Source of the DNA: JAGIBJ01 sp032119595 | GTDB taxonomy: Bacteria; Actinomycetota; Thermoleophilia; Solirubrobacterales; Solirubrobacteraceae | DNA: 64,000 nucleotides | Assembly: GCA_032119595.1 (NCBI GenBank) | Contig: JAUMBQ010000002.1 | Location: forward strand, 12,322 to 76,321 | Direction of reading: 5' to 3' | In this document: one piece after another, positions 16,078 through 24,765 of the stretch | Position numbering within the stretch: position 1 is the first letter of the stretch | Layout of the letters: the number at the start of each line of letters is the position of its first letter | Made by a program: the position numbers and the translations under genes | Notes under the pieces: model-generated | Told to the model about the DNA's origin: nothing | What the model saw: only the letters and a program-made list of their open reading frames with translations | Databases searched by the model: none

Positions 16078-17903
16078 AGGGCGTCGGTGTTGAGCTGCAA
16101 GATCACGCCGTCGATGCCCTCGACCACCGCCCGCGAGCCGGCCAGCCTGGCGAGCTGGGTGCGTGCAAAGAACGCCGCTGCAGCAATCTTCCCTTCGTAG
16201 AACGAAGCGTCGCTGATCGAGGCGCCGGCAGACAGGGCACGCGTGGCGATAGCGGACTGCCGAAGGAGCAGCCATCCGATCAGCAGATCACCGAACGCCA
16301 ACAGGAGCTCCACGGACGCCAGGCCGACGTTGTAGATGCGCGTGCGGTCGTCCTGGGCGGCCATCAGGTGCGTGGTCATGACGCCGAGGATGGCCTGCAC
16401 GTCACCGAGGGCGCGGCCTAGGAGTTCGCGCTCGGCACGCAGTCCGACGGTGTCGTCGTCGACGAATTGCTGGATGAGGCCGGTCACGTGCGCCAGCGCC
16501 GCTCCTTGATCCCGAACGATCTTGCGGAAGAAGAAGTCCTGCGCCTGGATCGCCGTCGTGCCCTCGTAGAGGCTGTCGATCTTCGCGTCGCGGACGTATT
16601 GCTCGATTGGGTAGTCCTGGAGATACCCGGAGCCGCCGAGCGTCTGGAGCGACTGGGTCAACATCTCGTAGGTGCGCTCGGACCCCACGCCCTTGACGAT
16701 CGGGAGCAGCAAGTCGTTGACCTGCCGGGCGAGCGAAGGATCGATGCCGTGCAGGACGGCTGCGATGTCTGCGTCCTGGTGGCTGGCGGTGTAGAGGTAC
16801 GTTGCGCGCAGGCCTTCGGCATAGGCCTTCTGCAGCATCAACGACCGTCGGACGTCGGGGTGATGAATGATGGCGACACGAGGTGCGTCGCGGTCTCCGA
16901 AGGAGGCGAGGTCGGCGCCCTGGACCCGTTCCTTGGCGTAATCCAGCGCCGTGAGGTAAGCGGTCGAGAGGGTTGCGATCGCCTTGGTGCCGACGAGCAT
17001 GCGGGCGTGCTCGATCACGAGGAACATTTGGCGGATGCCGTCGTGCACGTCGCCAACGAGCCACCCGGTGGCCGGCCTGCCGGTCGCGCCGAAGGTCAGT
17101 TCGCAGGTCGCCGAGCCCCTGACGCCCATCTTCTTCTCGACGTTCGTGACGTAGACGCCGTTGCGCTCGCCCGGCTCGCCCGTCTGGGGGTCGAAGTGAA
17201 ACTTCGGAACTGCGAACAGCGACAGGCCTTTGGTGCCGGGCCCGGCGTCCTCGGGGCGGGCTAGCACGAGGTGCATGATGTTCTCGAACAGATCTCCGGC
17301 ATCGCCAGCGGTGATGAACCGCTTCACGCCGTCGATGTGCCAGCTGCCGTCGGGCTGAGGTACGGCCTTGGTGCGACTCGCGCCGACGTCTGAGCCGGCG
17401 TCAGGCTCGGTAATCACCATGGTCGCGCCCCAACCGCGCGCTACGGCGAACTCGGCCCATCGGCGCTGCTGCTCGTTGCCGAGCTTGAAGAGGATGTCCG
17501 CGAAGCCTTCCCCGGCGGCATACATGGCGGCGGCCGGGTTGGCGCCGAGCGCGAACTCATTGATCGCATGGACCACCATCCGCGGAGCCGGTACGCCGCC
17601 GATTTCCTCGCTGACGCCCAGGAGCGCCCACCCGCCGTCAACCCAGGCTCTCGCTGACGCAGCGAGCTCGGCTGGGAGATGGACCGCACACTGCTCAGCA
17701 TCAAAGTGCGGAGGCACACGATCAGCCGAGGCAAACGACGCGGCGACGGGGCCCTCGGCGACGCTGGCGGCGTCGCGCAGCATGCTCCGCACGGTGTCCT
17801 CGTCCAGTCCGCCGTACCGCTGGCCATCCAGCGCTGATCCGAGGTCCAGGAGCTCGAACAGGTTGAACGCAAGGTCGCGAACGTTGCTCTTGTAATGACT
17901 CAT
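16074..17903 (-). CDS. Acyl-CoA dehydrogenase, FadE5-like
   Basis: 609 aa, longer than classical ACADs (about 380) and close to the mycobacterial FadE5 type of about 610 aa. FAD enzyme oxidising acyl-CoA at C2-C3. Visible landmarks: MVITEPDAGSDVGASRTKAV (flavin and substrate contact), GVYVTNVEKKMGVRGS, LQTLGGSGYLQDYPIEQYVR, and DSLYEGTTAIQAQDFF, whose Glu (about residue 440) is the expected catalytic base. Divergent from the second dehydrogenase at 18052, with two palindromes between them and a TetR gene beyond, suggesting one fatty-acid-responsive unit. Confidence 0.92.
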   Translation of the reverse strand: MSHYKSNVRDLAFNLFELLDLGSALDGQRYGGLDEDTVRSMLRDAASVAEGPVAASFASADRVPPHFDAEQCAVHLPAELAASARAWVDGGWALLGVSEEIGGVPAPRMVVHAINEFALGANPAAAMYAAGEGFADILFKLGNEQQRRWAEFAVARGWGATMVITEPDAGSDVGASRTKAVPQPDGSWHIDGVKRFITAGDAGDLFENIMHLVLARPEDAGPGTKGLSLFAVPKFHFDPQTGEPGERNGVYVTNVEKKMGVRGSATCELTFGATGRPATGWLVGDVHDGIRQMFLVIEHARMLVGTKAIATLSTAYLTALDYAKERVQGADLASFGDRDAPRVAIIHHPDVRRSLMLQKAYAEGLRATYLYTASHQDADIAAVLHGIDPSLARQVNDLLLPIVKGVGSERTYEMLTQSLQTLGGSGYLQDYPIEQYVRDAKIDSLYEGTTAIQAQDFFFRKIVRDQGAALAHVTGLIQQFVDDDTVGLRAERELLGRALGDVQAILGVMTTHLMAAQDDRTRIYNVGLASVELLLAFGDLLIGWLLLRQSAIATRALSAGASISDASFYEGKIAAAAFFARTQLARLAGSRAVVEGIDGVILQLNTDAL

Positions 17904-17963
17904 GCCGGCGGCTTCCTCTCAGGGCAACGACCGCGGCATTGAACCACAGATCCGTCCAGATCG

Positions 17964-17977
17964 TGAAACTCGATTCA
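17964..17977. promoter_or_regulatory. TetR-type operator O1
   Basis: TGAAAC-N2-GATTCA, an imperfect copy of the palindrome at 18007. It lies just downstream of the TACCAT -10 of the minus-strand gene, over its likely start point. Confidence 0.6.
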
Positions 17978-17980
17978 TAA

Positions 17981-17986
17981 ATGGTA
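17981..17986 (-). promoter_or_regulatory. -10 box of the FadE5-like gene
   Basis: TACCAT on the minus strand, upstream of operator O1. The matching -35 position falls in operator O2. Confidence 0.4.
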
Positions 17987-18006
17987 CGCCTCGCCGGGCC
18001 GTTTGT

Positions 18007-18020
18007 TGAATCTGGATTCA
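18007..18020. promoter_or_regulatory. TetR-type operator O2
   Basis: Perfect palindrome TGAATC-TG-GATTCA, 43 bp (about four helical turns) from O1, in the divergent intergenic region. A shorter palindrome, GTGATTCAC, follows at 18036-18044. The adjacent TetR gene at 19804 is the likely ligand (inference). Confidence 0.7.
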
Positions 18021-18051
18021 CAAATCTGCTCGAAGGTGATTCACTGGTGCC

Positions 18052-19740
18052 ATGACGTCTTCGTCTTTGGACAGCAACGCTGCCGCGAGCACACTCGCGT
18101 TGCACGACTTGGCCGCGCAAGCGCTCAACCCCGACGGCCCGATCCGCGCGGTGACCAATCAGGCCAGACCGCTTCAGCCTCGCAACCTGTTCTCGACCGA
18201 TGTTGCCCTGCAGGAGGCCGTCGAACGAGAAGGCGGAGCGTGGGGAGGTGACCGACTGACGTCGATCGGTGCCCTCGCCGGGAGCGTCGAAGCGCATGAC
18301 CACAATCTGCGCGCCGAACGCAACGAGCCGCGACTCATCACGCACGACCGGTTTGGCAATCGCGTCGACACGGTCGAGCTCGACCCGTCGTGGTTCTGGT
18401 TGCGGGACCAAGCGGTTCTGCGGGAAGTCCACGCTCTGCCATGGCGCGCCCCGCAGCCCGGTGTCCACGTCGTGCGGGCGGCCAGCGTCATGTTGTGGAA
18501 CAACACCAACACCGGCGTGATGTGTCCGCTGACCATGACGTTCGCCGCGGTTCCTACCTTGCGCGACGGGGCGCCACACCTGGCCGACCGCTGGGAGCCG
18601 CGCCTGACCTCGTCGGACCCCGCGACCGTGGCGATGGCCGGTATGGCGATGACCGAGCGCCAAGGCGGCTCGGACGTTCGCGCGAACATCACCACCGCCG
18701 TCCCGGTCGGCGGAGACGAATACGAGATCTGGGGCCATAAGTGGTTTTGCTCCTACCCGCCGTGCGAGGTCTTCCTCACGCTGGCTCAAGCGCCGGGCGG
18801 TCTCTCATGCTTCCTCGTGGAGCGCGGCCCGGGCATGGAGTTCCAGCGCCTCAAGGAGAAGCTCGGCACCAAATCGCTGCCTTCCTCCGAAGTCGAGTTC
18901 CGCGGCATTCGCGCGACGCTTGTAGGTGACGAGGGCCGAGGCGTTGCGGCGATCATCCGAATGGTCAACCACACCCGCTTGGACTGCCTCTTGGGAGCGG
19001 CTGCCGGGATGCGTCGAGGCACCGCTGAAGCGATCAATCATGCCCAACACCGTTCCGCATTCGGTGCACTGCTCATCGATCAACCCGCGATGCGCAACGT
19101 GCTTGCCGACCTCGCCGTCGAATCCGAAGCGGCCACGGCCACAGCACTGCGCGTTGCACGGTCCTACGACGACGACGATCCGGCATTTCGGCGGTTCGCG
19201 ACCGCGGTCATGAAGTACTGGCACTGCAAACGCGCTGCGCCGCACGCCGCCGAAGCGCTCGAGTGCCTCGGCGGCAACGGGTACGTCGAAGACTCCGGAC
19301 TCCCGATGCTCTATCGCGACGCCCCGCTCAACGGCATCTGGGAGGGCACCGGCAACGTCGCCGCACTCGACGTGCTTCGCGCCATGAGCAAAGAACCTGA
19401 GGGGCTTGACCGCTACCTGCAAGAGGTTGGCGAGGCCGGCGGCGCCGACCGACACTTCGACGCACAGCTGGCTCGGACTTCGGAGCAGGCCTTCACGCTG
19501 TTTTCCGATGAGCGCATTCCACTGGAACAGCGTCTCTACGACGCTCAGTTTGCGGCCCGCCAAATCGTCGAAGATCTGGCGGTGTTGCTGCAGGCCAGCG
19601 TGCTGCTGCGCGATGCTCCACCGCTGATCGCCGACGCGTTCTGCGCGACTCGTCTCGGCGGTGCCGGCGGACGCGCCTACGGCACCCTGCCAACCGGCAC
19701 CGACGCCAAGGGGATCGTCCACCGCGCAGCCGGAATCTGA
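18052..19740 (+). CDS. Acyl-CoA dehydrogenase family protein, AidB-like
   Basis: 562 aa. The layout and motifs match the AidB/isovaleryl-CoA-dehydrogenase-like branch: MAMTERQGGSDVRANITTAV, YEIWGHKWFCSYPPCEVFL, RLKEKLGTKSLPSSEVEF, ALECLGGNGYVEDSGLPMLYRD and, near residue 430, GIWEGTGNVAALDVLRA. E. coli AidB is induced by alkylation damage and binds DNA; the C-terminal basic domain that AidB uses for this is not obvious here. The setting, divergent from a FadE5-like gene and next to a TetR, suggests acyl-CoA metabolism instead. No SD is evident before the ATG. Confidence 0.88.
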   Translation: MTSSSLDSNAAASTLALHDLAAQALNPDGPIRAVTNQARPLQPRNLFSTDVALQEAVEREGGAWGGDRLTSIGALAGSVEAHDHNLRAERNEPRLITHDRFGNRVDTVELDPSWFWLRDQAVLREVHALPWRAPQPGVHVVRAASVMLWNNTNTGVMCPLTMTFAAVPTLRDGAPHLADRWEPRLTSSDPATVAMAGMAMTERQGGSDVRANITTAVPVGGDEYEIWGHKWFCSYPPCEVFLTLAQAPGGLSCFLVERGPGMEFQRLKEKLGTKSLPSSEVEFRGIRATLVGDEGRGVAAIIRMVNHTRLDCLLGAAAGMRRGTAEAINHAQHRSAFGALLIDQPAMRNVLADLAVESEAATATALRVARSYDDDDPAFRRFATAVMKYWHCKRAAPHAAEALECLGGNGYVEDSGLPMLYRDAPLNGIWEGTGNVAALDVLRAMSKEPEGLDRYLQEVGEAGGADRHFDAQLARTSEQAFTLFSDERIPLEQRLYDAQFAARQIVEDLAVLLQASVLLRDAPPLIADAFCATRLGGAGGRAYGTLPTGTDAKGIVHRAAGI

Positions 19741-19790
19741 CGAGCGTCGGCGTGGGCGCTGCGGCACCGAAGTCCCGCAGCGCCGTAGGC

Positions 19791-19796
19791 GATACT
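19791..19796 (+). promoter_or_regulatory. -10 box of the tetR gene (leaderless type)
   Basis: GATACT ends 7 nt before ATG 19804; a variant of the TANNNT pattern. Confidence 0.4.
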
Positions 19797-19803
19797 CGAT
19801 GCG

Positions 19804-20436
19804 ATGACCACTTCAGCCGACCCAGCCGGCCCGACCGGTCCCGGTCGACCCCGCACCGTCTCCCGTGAGCAGCTCATCCATGCTGCGCGGGCGATGGTCA
19901 CTGAGCACGGATACCGCGGCGCATCCGTTGCCGTGATCGCCGCTGAAGCCGGGGTGTCCAACGGCGCGCTCTATCGCTACTTCCCGTCCAAAGTCGATCT
20001 GTTCGTCGCGGTGTTTCGCGACGTCTGCGATCGCGAGATCCGAGCGGGCACCCGCGCAGCCAAAGAGGTGGAGGGGCCACTGCAGAAGCTTGACGCGCTC
20101 CTAGAGAACTTCGCCACACGCGCGCTGGCGACACCGACGCTCGCGTGGGCACTGATTGCGGAACCGGTCGATCCGGCGGTCGAGCAGGTGCGCATGGAAT
20201 ACCGGCGGACGTATCGCCAATCCGTAGAACGGCTCTTGGATCGGGCCGTCGCGGCCGGCTCGATCCCCGAGCAAGACACCGTGATTGCTGCGGCTGCACT
20301 TCTCGGGGGCGGCAACGAAGTGCTCGCCGGACCACTCTCGCCACTCGCGGATTCCCAGCGGGACACCGCCGCCGCGATCGCCGAACTCCGCCGAATGACC
20401 TACGGCGTCATCCACACGCCGCACCCGCCTGGGTAA
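19804..20436 (+). CDS. TetR/AcrR family transcriptional regulator
   Basis: 210 aa. The N-terminal HTH is classic: IHAARAMVTEHGYRGASVAV, then AEAGVSNGALYRYFPSKVDLF (split here). The C-terminal helical ligand domain has no recognisable specificity. It follows the AidB-like gene and lies 1.8 kb from the TGAATC-N2-GATTCA palindromes, so it is the natural candidate to control both acyl-CoA dehydrogenase genes, perhaps with an acyl-CoA inducer. I found no copy of the palindrome in front of its own start. Confidence 0.92.
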   Translation: MTTSADPAGPTGPGRPRTVSREQLIHAARAMVTEHGYRGASVAVIAAEAGVSNGALYRYFPSKVDLFVAVFRDVCDREIRAGTRAAKEVEGPLQKLDALLENFATRALATPTLAWALIAEPVDPAVEQVRMEYRRTYRQSVERLLDRAVAAGSIPEQDTVIAAAALLGGGNEVLAGPLSPLADSQRDTAAAIAELRRMTYGVIHTPHPPG

Positions 20437-20581
20437 GAGCCGGTGGCGGGCGACCGTCTTGATGACCCCGGCCGGCCGTGCCCATGGTCCAGGGCGCAGA
20501 CTGCCCGGGACCGACCAGCCTTCAGCGACTGAGAAGCATCGAAATTCACGACGGGCCAACGGCGCCGGCCTGTCCTCAGGC

Positions 20582-20587
20582 TACGGT
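20582..20587 (+). promoter_or_regulatory. -10 box of the permease gene (leaderless type)
   Basis: TACGGT ends 6 nt before ATG 20594. Confidence 0.5.
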
Positions 20588-20593
20588 CAGCCG

Positions 20594-22024
20594 ATGAGCG
20601 CACCGACACAGCCACCGCCCGGCGCCGGAGTCGTGAGCGAGGGCACCGACCACCCGAAGCTCAACAAGGCAATCTCGCGCAACTTGCTGTTGCTGTTCGT
20701 GATCGGCGATGTCGTCGGCGGCGGGATCTACACGCTCGTCGGCGAGATCGGGTCCGAGGTCGGCGGGGTGGTGTGGCTACCGATGCTCCTCGCGCTGACC
20801 CTCGCGATGTTCACGGCCGCGTCGTATGCCGAGCTCGTCACGAAGTATCCGCAGGCGGCCGGCGCGGCGTTGTACGTGAACAAGGCCTTCACTCGGCCGT
20901 TCCTCACGTTCATGGTGGCGTTCGCGGTGATGTGCTCGGGCATCGCGTCCGCGGCGACACTCTCACGCGGCGTGTCCGGCAAATACCTGCCGCAGCTCTG
21001 GGCCGAGACGCCGATCGTGCCGGTCGCGCTGATCTTCCTCGTGCTCGTCGCCGCGCTGAACTTCCGCGGCATCAGTGAGTCAGTGAAGGTGAATCTCGTC
21101 CTGACGCTCATCGAGCTCGGCGGCCTCATCTTGGTGATCGTCGTTGCGATCGCAGCGCTCGGCAGCGGCGAGGGCGACATCGCCAACGCCTTCACGTTTG
21201 ACGGGCACGAGGGCAGCGTGGTTGGCGCCGCGGTGGCTGGCACTGCGCTCGCGTTCTACGCGCTGATCGGCTTCGAGGATTCCGTCAACGTCGCTGAGGA
21301 GACGAAAGAGCCGGTTCGCGACTACCCGCGGGCGCTGTTCGGCGGGATCATGATCGCCGGCACGATCTACCTGATCATCGGTGTCCTGGCACCGGCTGTC
21401 CTCGACCGCGCGACCCTGACCGACATCGAGAACGGGACGCCTCTGATCTCGCTCGCGAACACCGGCCCGCTCGGCGTGCCCACCAAGGTGTTTGCGGTGA
21501 TCGGCATCCTCGCGCTCGCCAACGGCGCGCTCATCAACATGATCATGGCGTCGCGGCTCGTGTACGGCATGAGCGTGCAGAGCATCGTGCCTCGCGTGTT
21601 CGCGAGGGTGCATCGGACCCGGCGCACGCCCTGGGCAGCGATCCTGTTCACCTCGGCCCTGGCGATGTGCCTGGCAAGCACCGGCTCGGTCTCCGACCTC
21701 GCGTCGACGACGGTCGTCCTGCTGCTCCTCGTGTTCTCGTTCGTGAACGTCGCCGTCCTTCGGCTCCGCCACGACCTGGTCGATGCACCGCACTTCGAGG
21801 CCTCGACCATCGTGCCGTTGATCGGCGCCGTGGCGAGCGTCGGATTGCTCGTCTTCCGCGTCGTCGACGCTCCGGAGCAGCTCCTGCGCGCGGCATTGCT
21901 CCTGACGCTCGGTGTCGTGCTGTGGTTCGTGAACGCCGGCGCCCGGCGCGCCGAGGATCGGCGGTTCCAAACCACCGAGATCGTCGCGATGCAGCGTGGC
22001 GAAGAGACCGAACGTCGCGACTGA
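20594..22024 (+). CDS. APC-family amino acid permease
   Basis: 476 aa with about 12 hydrophobic segments. The first helix carries the APC substrate-site pattern GDVVGGGIYTLVGEIG (unwound GxG region). ALIGFEDSVNVAEETKEPVRDYPRAL is split here as ALIGFEDSVNVAEE and PVRDYP, the conserved loop after TM6. SRLVYGMSVQSIVPRVFA lies in the TM8-9 loop. It transports an amino acid or polyamine by proton coupling; the substrate cannot be read from sequence. A longer frame from 20459 exists, but the -10 box and the lack of family sequence upstream favour 20594. Confidence 0.9.
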   Translation: MSAPTQPPPGAGVVSEGTDHPKLNKAISRNLLLLFVIGDVVGGGIYTLVGEIGSEVGGVVWLPMLLALTLAMFTAASYAELVTKYPQAAGAALYVNKAFTRPFLTFMVAFAVMCSGIASAATLSRGVSGKYLPQLWAETPIVPVALIFLVLVAALNFRGISESVKVNLVLTLIELGGLILVIVVAIAALGSGEGDIANAFTFDGHEGSVVGAAVAGTALAFYALIGFEDSVNVAEETKEPVRDYPRALFGGIMIAGTIYLIIGVLAPAVLDRATLTDIENGTPLISLANTGPLGVPTKVFAVIGILALANGALINMIMASRLVYGMSVQSIVPRVFARVHRTRRTPWAAILFTSALAMCLASTGSVSDLASTTVVLLLLVFSFVNVAVLRLRHDLVDAPHFEASTIVPLIGAVASVGLLVFRVVDAPEQLLRAALLLTLGVVLWFVNAGARRAEDRRFQTTEIVAMQRGEETERRD

Positions 22025-22045
22025 CCGCGCGGGAGGGCGCCTGTG

Positions 22046-22059
22046 TGAACAGGTGTTCA
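22046..22059. promoter_or_regulatory. Palindrome upstream of ispG (LexA-box-like)
   Basis: TGAACA-GG-TGTTCA, a perfect 14-bp palindrome ending 21 nt before the ispG -10 box. The core GAAC-N4-GTTC is the form of Gram-positive LexA sites, but the gene is not an SOS gene. Another regulator could use it. Confidence 0.45.
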
Positions 22060-22080
22060 TCGCTCACGGGCGTGCCTCCG

Positions 22081-22086
22081 TAGAAT
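22081..22086 (+). promoter_or_regulatory. -10 box of ispG (leaderless type)
   Basis: TAGAAT ends 7 nt before ATG 22094. It overlaps another in-frame ATG at 22085, which would therefore lie upstream of the transcript start. Confidence 0.6.
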
Positions 22087-22093
22087 GAGGTAC

Positions 22094-23383
22094 ATGGCTT
22101 CCGCGCGTCAGATCCACGTCGGCAACGTCCCCGTTGGCGGTGGGGCCCCCGTCGCCGTGCAGACGATGACGAAGACGGAGACGGCCAACCACGTCGAGAC
22201 GCTCGCGCAGATCAAGCGCGTCGCCGAGGCCGGGGCCGACATTGTCCGCGTCGCCGTGCCGCGCGAGCAGGACGTGGAGGCGCTGCGGGATCACATCCTG
22301 CCGTTCTCGCCGATCCCGATCATCGCCGACATCCACTTCAACCACACCCTCGCGATCAAGGCGATCGAGGCGGGCGTGCACTGCATCCGGATCAACCCGG
22401 GCAACATCGGCGGTCCCGACAAGGTCGCGCAGGTGGTGGCGAAAGCCAAAGAGTTCAACGTGCCGATGCGCATTGGCGTCAACTCCGGTTCGCTCCCCAA
22501 GCACCTGATCGACCTGGAATTCGAGAATCCGGTCGAGGCGCTCGTCACCGCCGCGACCGACTTCGTCGACCTCATGCATCGCCTCGATTTCGACGACTTC
22601 AAGGTGTCAATGAAGTCGACGAGCGTGCCGAACACGATCGCCTCCAACCGGCTTCTGTCCAACAAGATCGACCACCCGCTTCACCTCGGCGTCACCGAGG
22701 CCGGTACCAAGTGGACCGGCTCGATCAAAAGTGCGGTCGGCCTCGGCACCCTCCTGGCCGACGGCATCGGCGACACCGTGCGCATCAGTCTCTCGACCTT
22801 CCATGCGGAGGAAGAGGTCAAGGTCGCCTGGGAGATCCTCAAGGCCCTGAAGCTCCGCGAGAAGGGCCCGGTGCTGATCGCCTGCCCGACGTGCGGCCGG
22901 CTCCAGTTCGACATGGACTCGATCGTCACCGAGGTCGAGCAGCGCCTCCAGGCCTACCCGGATCCGATCGAGGTCTCGATCCTCGGCTGCGCCGTCAACG
23001 GCATCGGCGAGGCGCGGCACGCCGACTTCGGCATCACGGGCGCCAAGGACGCGGGCATGATCTTCTCCAAGGGCGAGCCCCTCAAGAAGGTGCCGACCGA
23101 CCGCCTCGTCGAGGAGCTGTTTGCCGAGATCGACCGGTACTACGCGTCCGACAAGACCATCGTGCGCGACGCCAAGCTTGCCGCCGAGGCACGCCAGTGG
23201 TTGGCTGAGAACGAGGACCTCGAGGCGATGACTCCCGAGCGTCTGGCCGCGATGGAACTGGAGAAGAACAAGGCTGCCGGCGGTGGCGAGGACCTCTTCG
23301 AGACGCTCGCGGTGACGCCGGCTGCGACGGCCACGGTCGACGAGGCCTCCTCGCCGACGGCTGGGCGCCGCTTCAACCGCTGA
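22094..23383 (+). CDS. ispG: 4-hydroxy-3-methylbut-2-en-1-yl diphosphate synthase (IspG/GcpE)
   Basis: 429 aa [4Fe-4S] enzyme of the MEP pathway. TIM-barrel half: VQTMTKTETANHVETLAQI, DIVRVAVPREQDVEAL, IPIIADIHFNH and IRINPGNIGGPDKV. Fe-S half: CPTCGRLQFDM supplies two Cys, and ILGCAVNGIGEARHADFGI a third. The C-terminus has an extra acidic/Ala-rich tail of about 60 residues beyond the usual end. Start 22094 was chosen over 22085 because of the -10 box position. Confidence 0.95.
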   Translation: MASARQIHVGNVPVGGGAPVAVQTMTKTETANHVETLAQIKRVAEAGADIVRVAVPREQDVEALRDHILPFSPIPIIADIHFNHTLAIKAIEAGVHCIRINPGNIGGPDKVAQVVAKAKEFNVPMRIGVNSGSLPKHLIDLEFENPVEALVTAATDFVDLMHRLDFDDFKVSMKSTSVPNTIASNRLLSNKIDHPLHLGVTEAGTKWTGSIKSAVGLGTLLADGIGDTVRISLSTFHAEEEVKVAWEILKALKLREKGPVLIACPTCGRLQFDMDSIVTEVEQRLQAYPDPIEVSILGCAVNGIGEARHADFGITGAKDAGMIFSKGEPLKKVPTDRLVEELFAEIDRYYASDKTIVRDAKLAAEARQWLAENEDLEAMTPERLAAMELEKNKAAGGGEDLFETLAVTPAATATVDEASSPTAGRRFNR

Positions 23384-23416
23384 GCTGAGCCCGGCGACGG
23401 CGACCGGCCGCTCTCC

Positions 23417-24706
23417 GTGGGCGCAAATGACGAGGATCAGCCGGCGCCGCGCGGGCTGAGCCGGCGGCGTCTGATCGAACTCGGCGGCGGGTTTGCCGTT
23501 GGCGCTGCGGTGGGCGGCGCGGCCGCAGCTGGTGCTGCAAGCCGCAGCCATGGCGACGGTGGGCGGGACGGGGCGGTCGTCCCGTTCGACGGCCCAGGCG
23601 AGCAGGCTGGGATCACAACCGACCGCCCGAGTCAGCTGGCGATGGCCGCCCTCGATCTTTCGGATGACCTCTCAGGCACCTTCGGGCGCACTGAGTTGGC
23701 CGCGCTCATGCGCGACTGGTCGACGGCCGCTCGCGCGCTCATGCGCGGCGCGTCGCTTCCGGGTGGGCTCGGACCGTCGAGTGGGCTCGGTGCGCCCGCG
23801 GACACCGGCGAGTCTGTCGGGCTCGAGCCCGCCGGGCTCACGATCACGTTCGGGTTTGGACCGGGGCTGTTCGAGGCGTCCCGCGGCCTCATGCCGGCCG
23901 GGCAGCGGCCGGAGCGGTTTGAGCCGCTCCCGCGCTTTCGCGGCGACGAACTCCAGGACGAGTGGTGCGGTGGAGACCTTATGGTTGCTGCGGCTGCCGA
24001 CGATGCGCAAGTCGCCGTCCACGCCATCCACACCCTGGCGCGCGTCGCGCGCGGGGCGGCACGTCTGCGCTGGCTGCAGCGCGGGTTCATTCCGGCAGCG
24101 CCCAAAGGGGAGGCACCTCGCAACCTTCTGGGCTTCCAGGACGGGCAGAGCCAGCTCGACCACCGCGACCCGGCGGCCGCGAGCCGGCTGCTCTGGGCGG
24201 GCGACGATGCCCCCGCCTGGCTCCGCGGCGGCGGGACGTTCCTCGTCGTCCGACGGATCCGGCTTCAGCTCGAGCCTTGGGACACGGCGACGCTTGAGCA
24301 CCAGGAGGCGACGATCGGTCGCACGCGGAAGGCCGGGGTGTTTCTGCCCGCGACCGGCGTCGGTGGGAGCGCCTACGAAGGGGAGGCGGCCGGTTCAACG
24401 AGCCCAGGCGCGCGCGGCAGCCACGCGACGGTCGCCCGCGACGCCGCGTTCGCGACGGGCCAAATCCTCCGACGGCCCTACTCGTACGCCGACGGCATCT
24501 TGCCGGGGACTGGGCAGGTCGATGCCGGCTTGATCTTCCTGGCGTACCAACGCAGCGTTCCCGGCCAGTTCGTTCCGATGCAAACGCGCCTTGCGGAACA
24601 CGACGCGCTCGGCGACTACGCCACCGCCATCGGGTCAGCGGTGTTCGCCATTGCGCCGGCCAGCCGCCATGCGCGTGACTGGGTCGGCGGCGTGCTACTC
24701 GACTGA
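23417..24706 (+). CDS. Tat-exported Dyp-type heme peroxidase (EfeB-like)
   Basis: 429 aa. The twin-arginine signal LSRRRLIELGGG plus a Gly/Ala-rich hydrophobic core (about residues 15-45) indicates folded export. The Dyp signature GFQDG is at about 239-243, holding the catalytic Asp; EDQPAPRG at the very N-terminus is cytoplasmic. RRPYSYADG and LIFLAYQRSVPGQFVPMQ near the end are typical of EfeB. EfeB proteins act in iron uptake with EfeU and EfeO or as peroxidases; neither partner is adjacent here. GTG start. Confidence 0.9.
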   Translation: MGANDEDQPAPRGLSRRRLIELGGGFAVGAAVGGAAAAGAASRSHGDGGRDGAVVPFDGPGEQAGITTDRPSQLAMAALDLSDDLSGTFGRTELAALMRDWSTAARALMRGASLPGGLGPSSGLGAPADTGESVGLEPAGLTITFGFGPGLFEASRGLMPAGQRPERFEPLPRFRGDELQDEWCGGDLMVAAAADDAQVAVHAIHTLARVARGAARLRWLQRGFIPAAPKGEAPRNLLGFQDGQSQLDHRDPAAASRLLWAGDDAPAWLRGGGTFLVVRRIRLQLEPWDTATLEHQEATIGRTRKAGVFLPATGVGGSAYEGEAAGSTSPGARGSHATVARDAAFATGQILRRPYSYADGILPGTGQVDAGLIFLAYQRSVPGQFVPMQTRLAEHDALGDYATAIGSAVFAIAPASRHARDWVGGVLLD

Positions 24707-24753
24707 TCTGTGGTCGCTCGGTGACCGCGCTGGTGTCTGGCCGCTCCGCCCGG

Positions 24754-24759
24754 TAGACA
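24754..24759 (+). promoter_or_regulatory. -10 box of the phosphofructokinase gene
   Basis: TAGACA ends 6 nt before ATG 24766; its last base departs from TANNNT. Confidence 0.35.
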
Positions 24760-24765
24760 AGAGCT

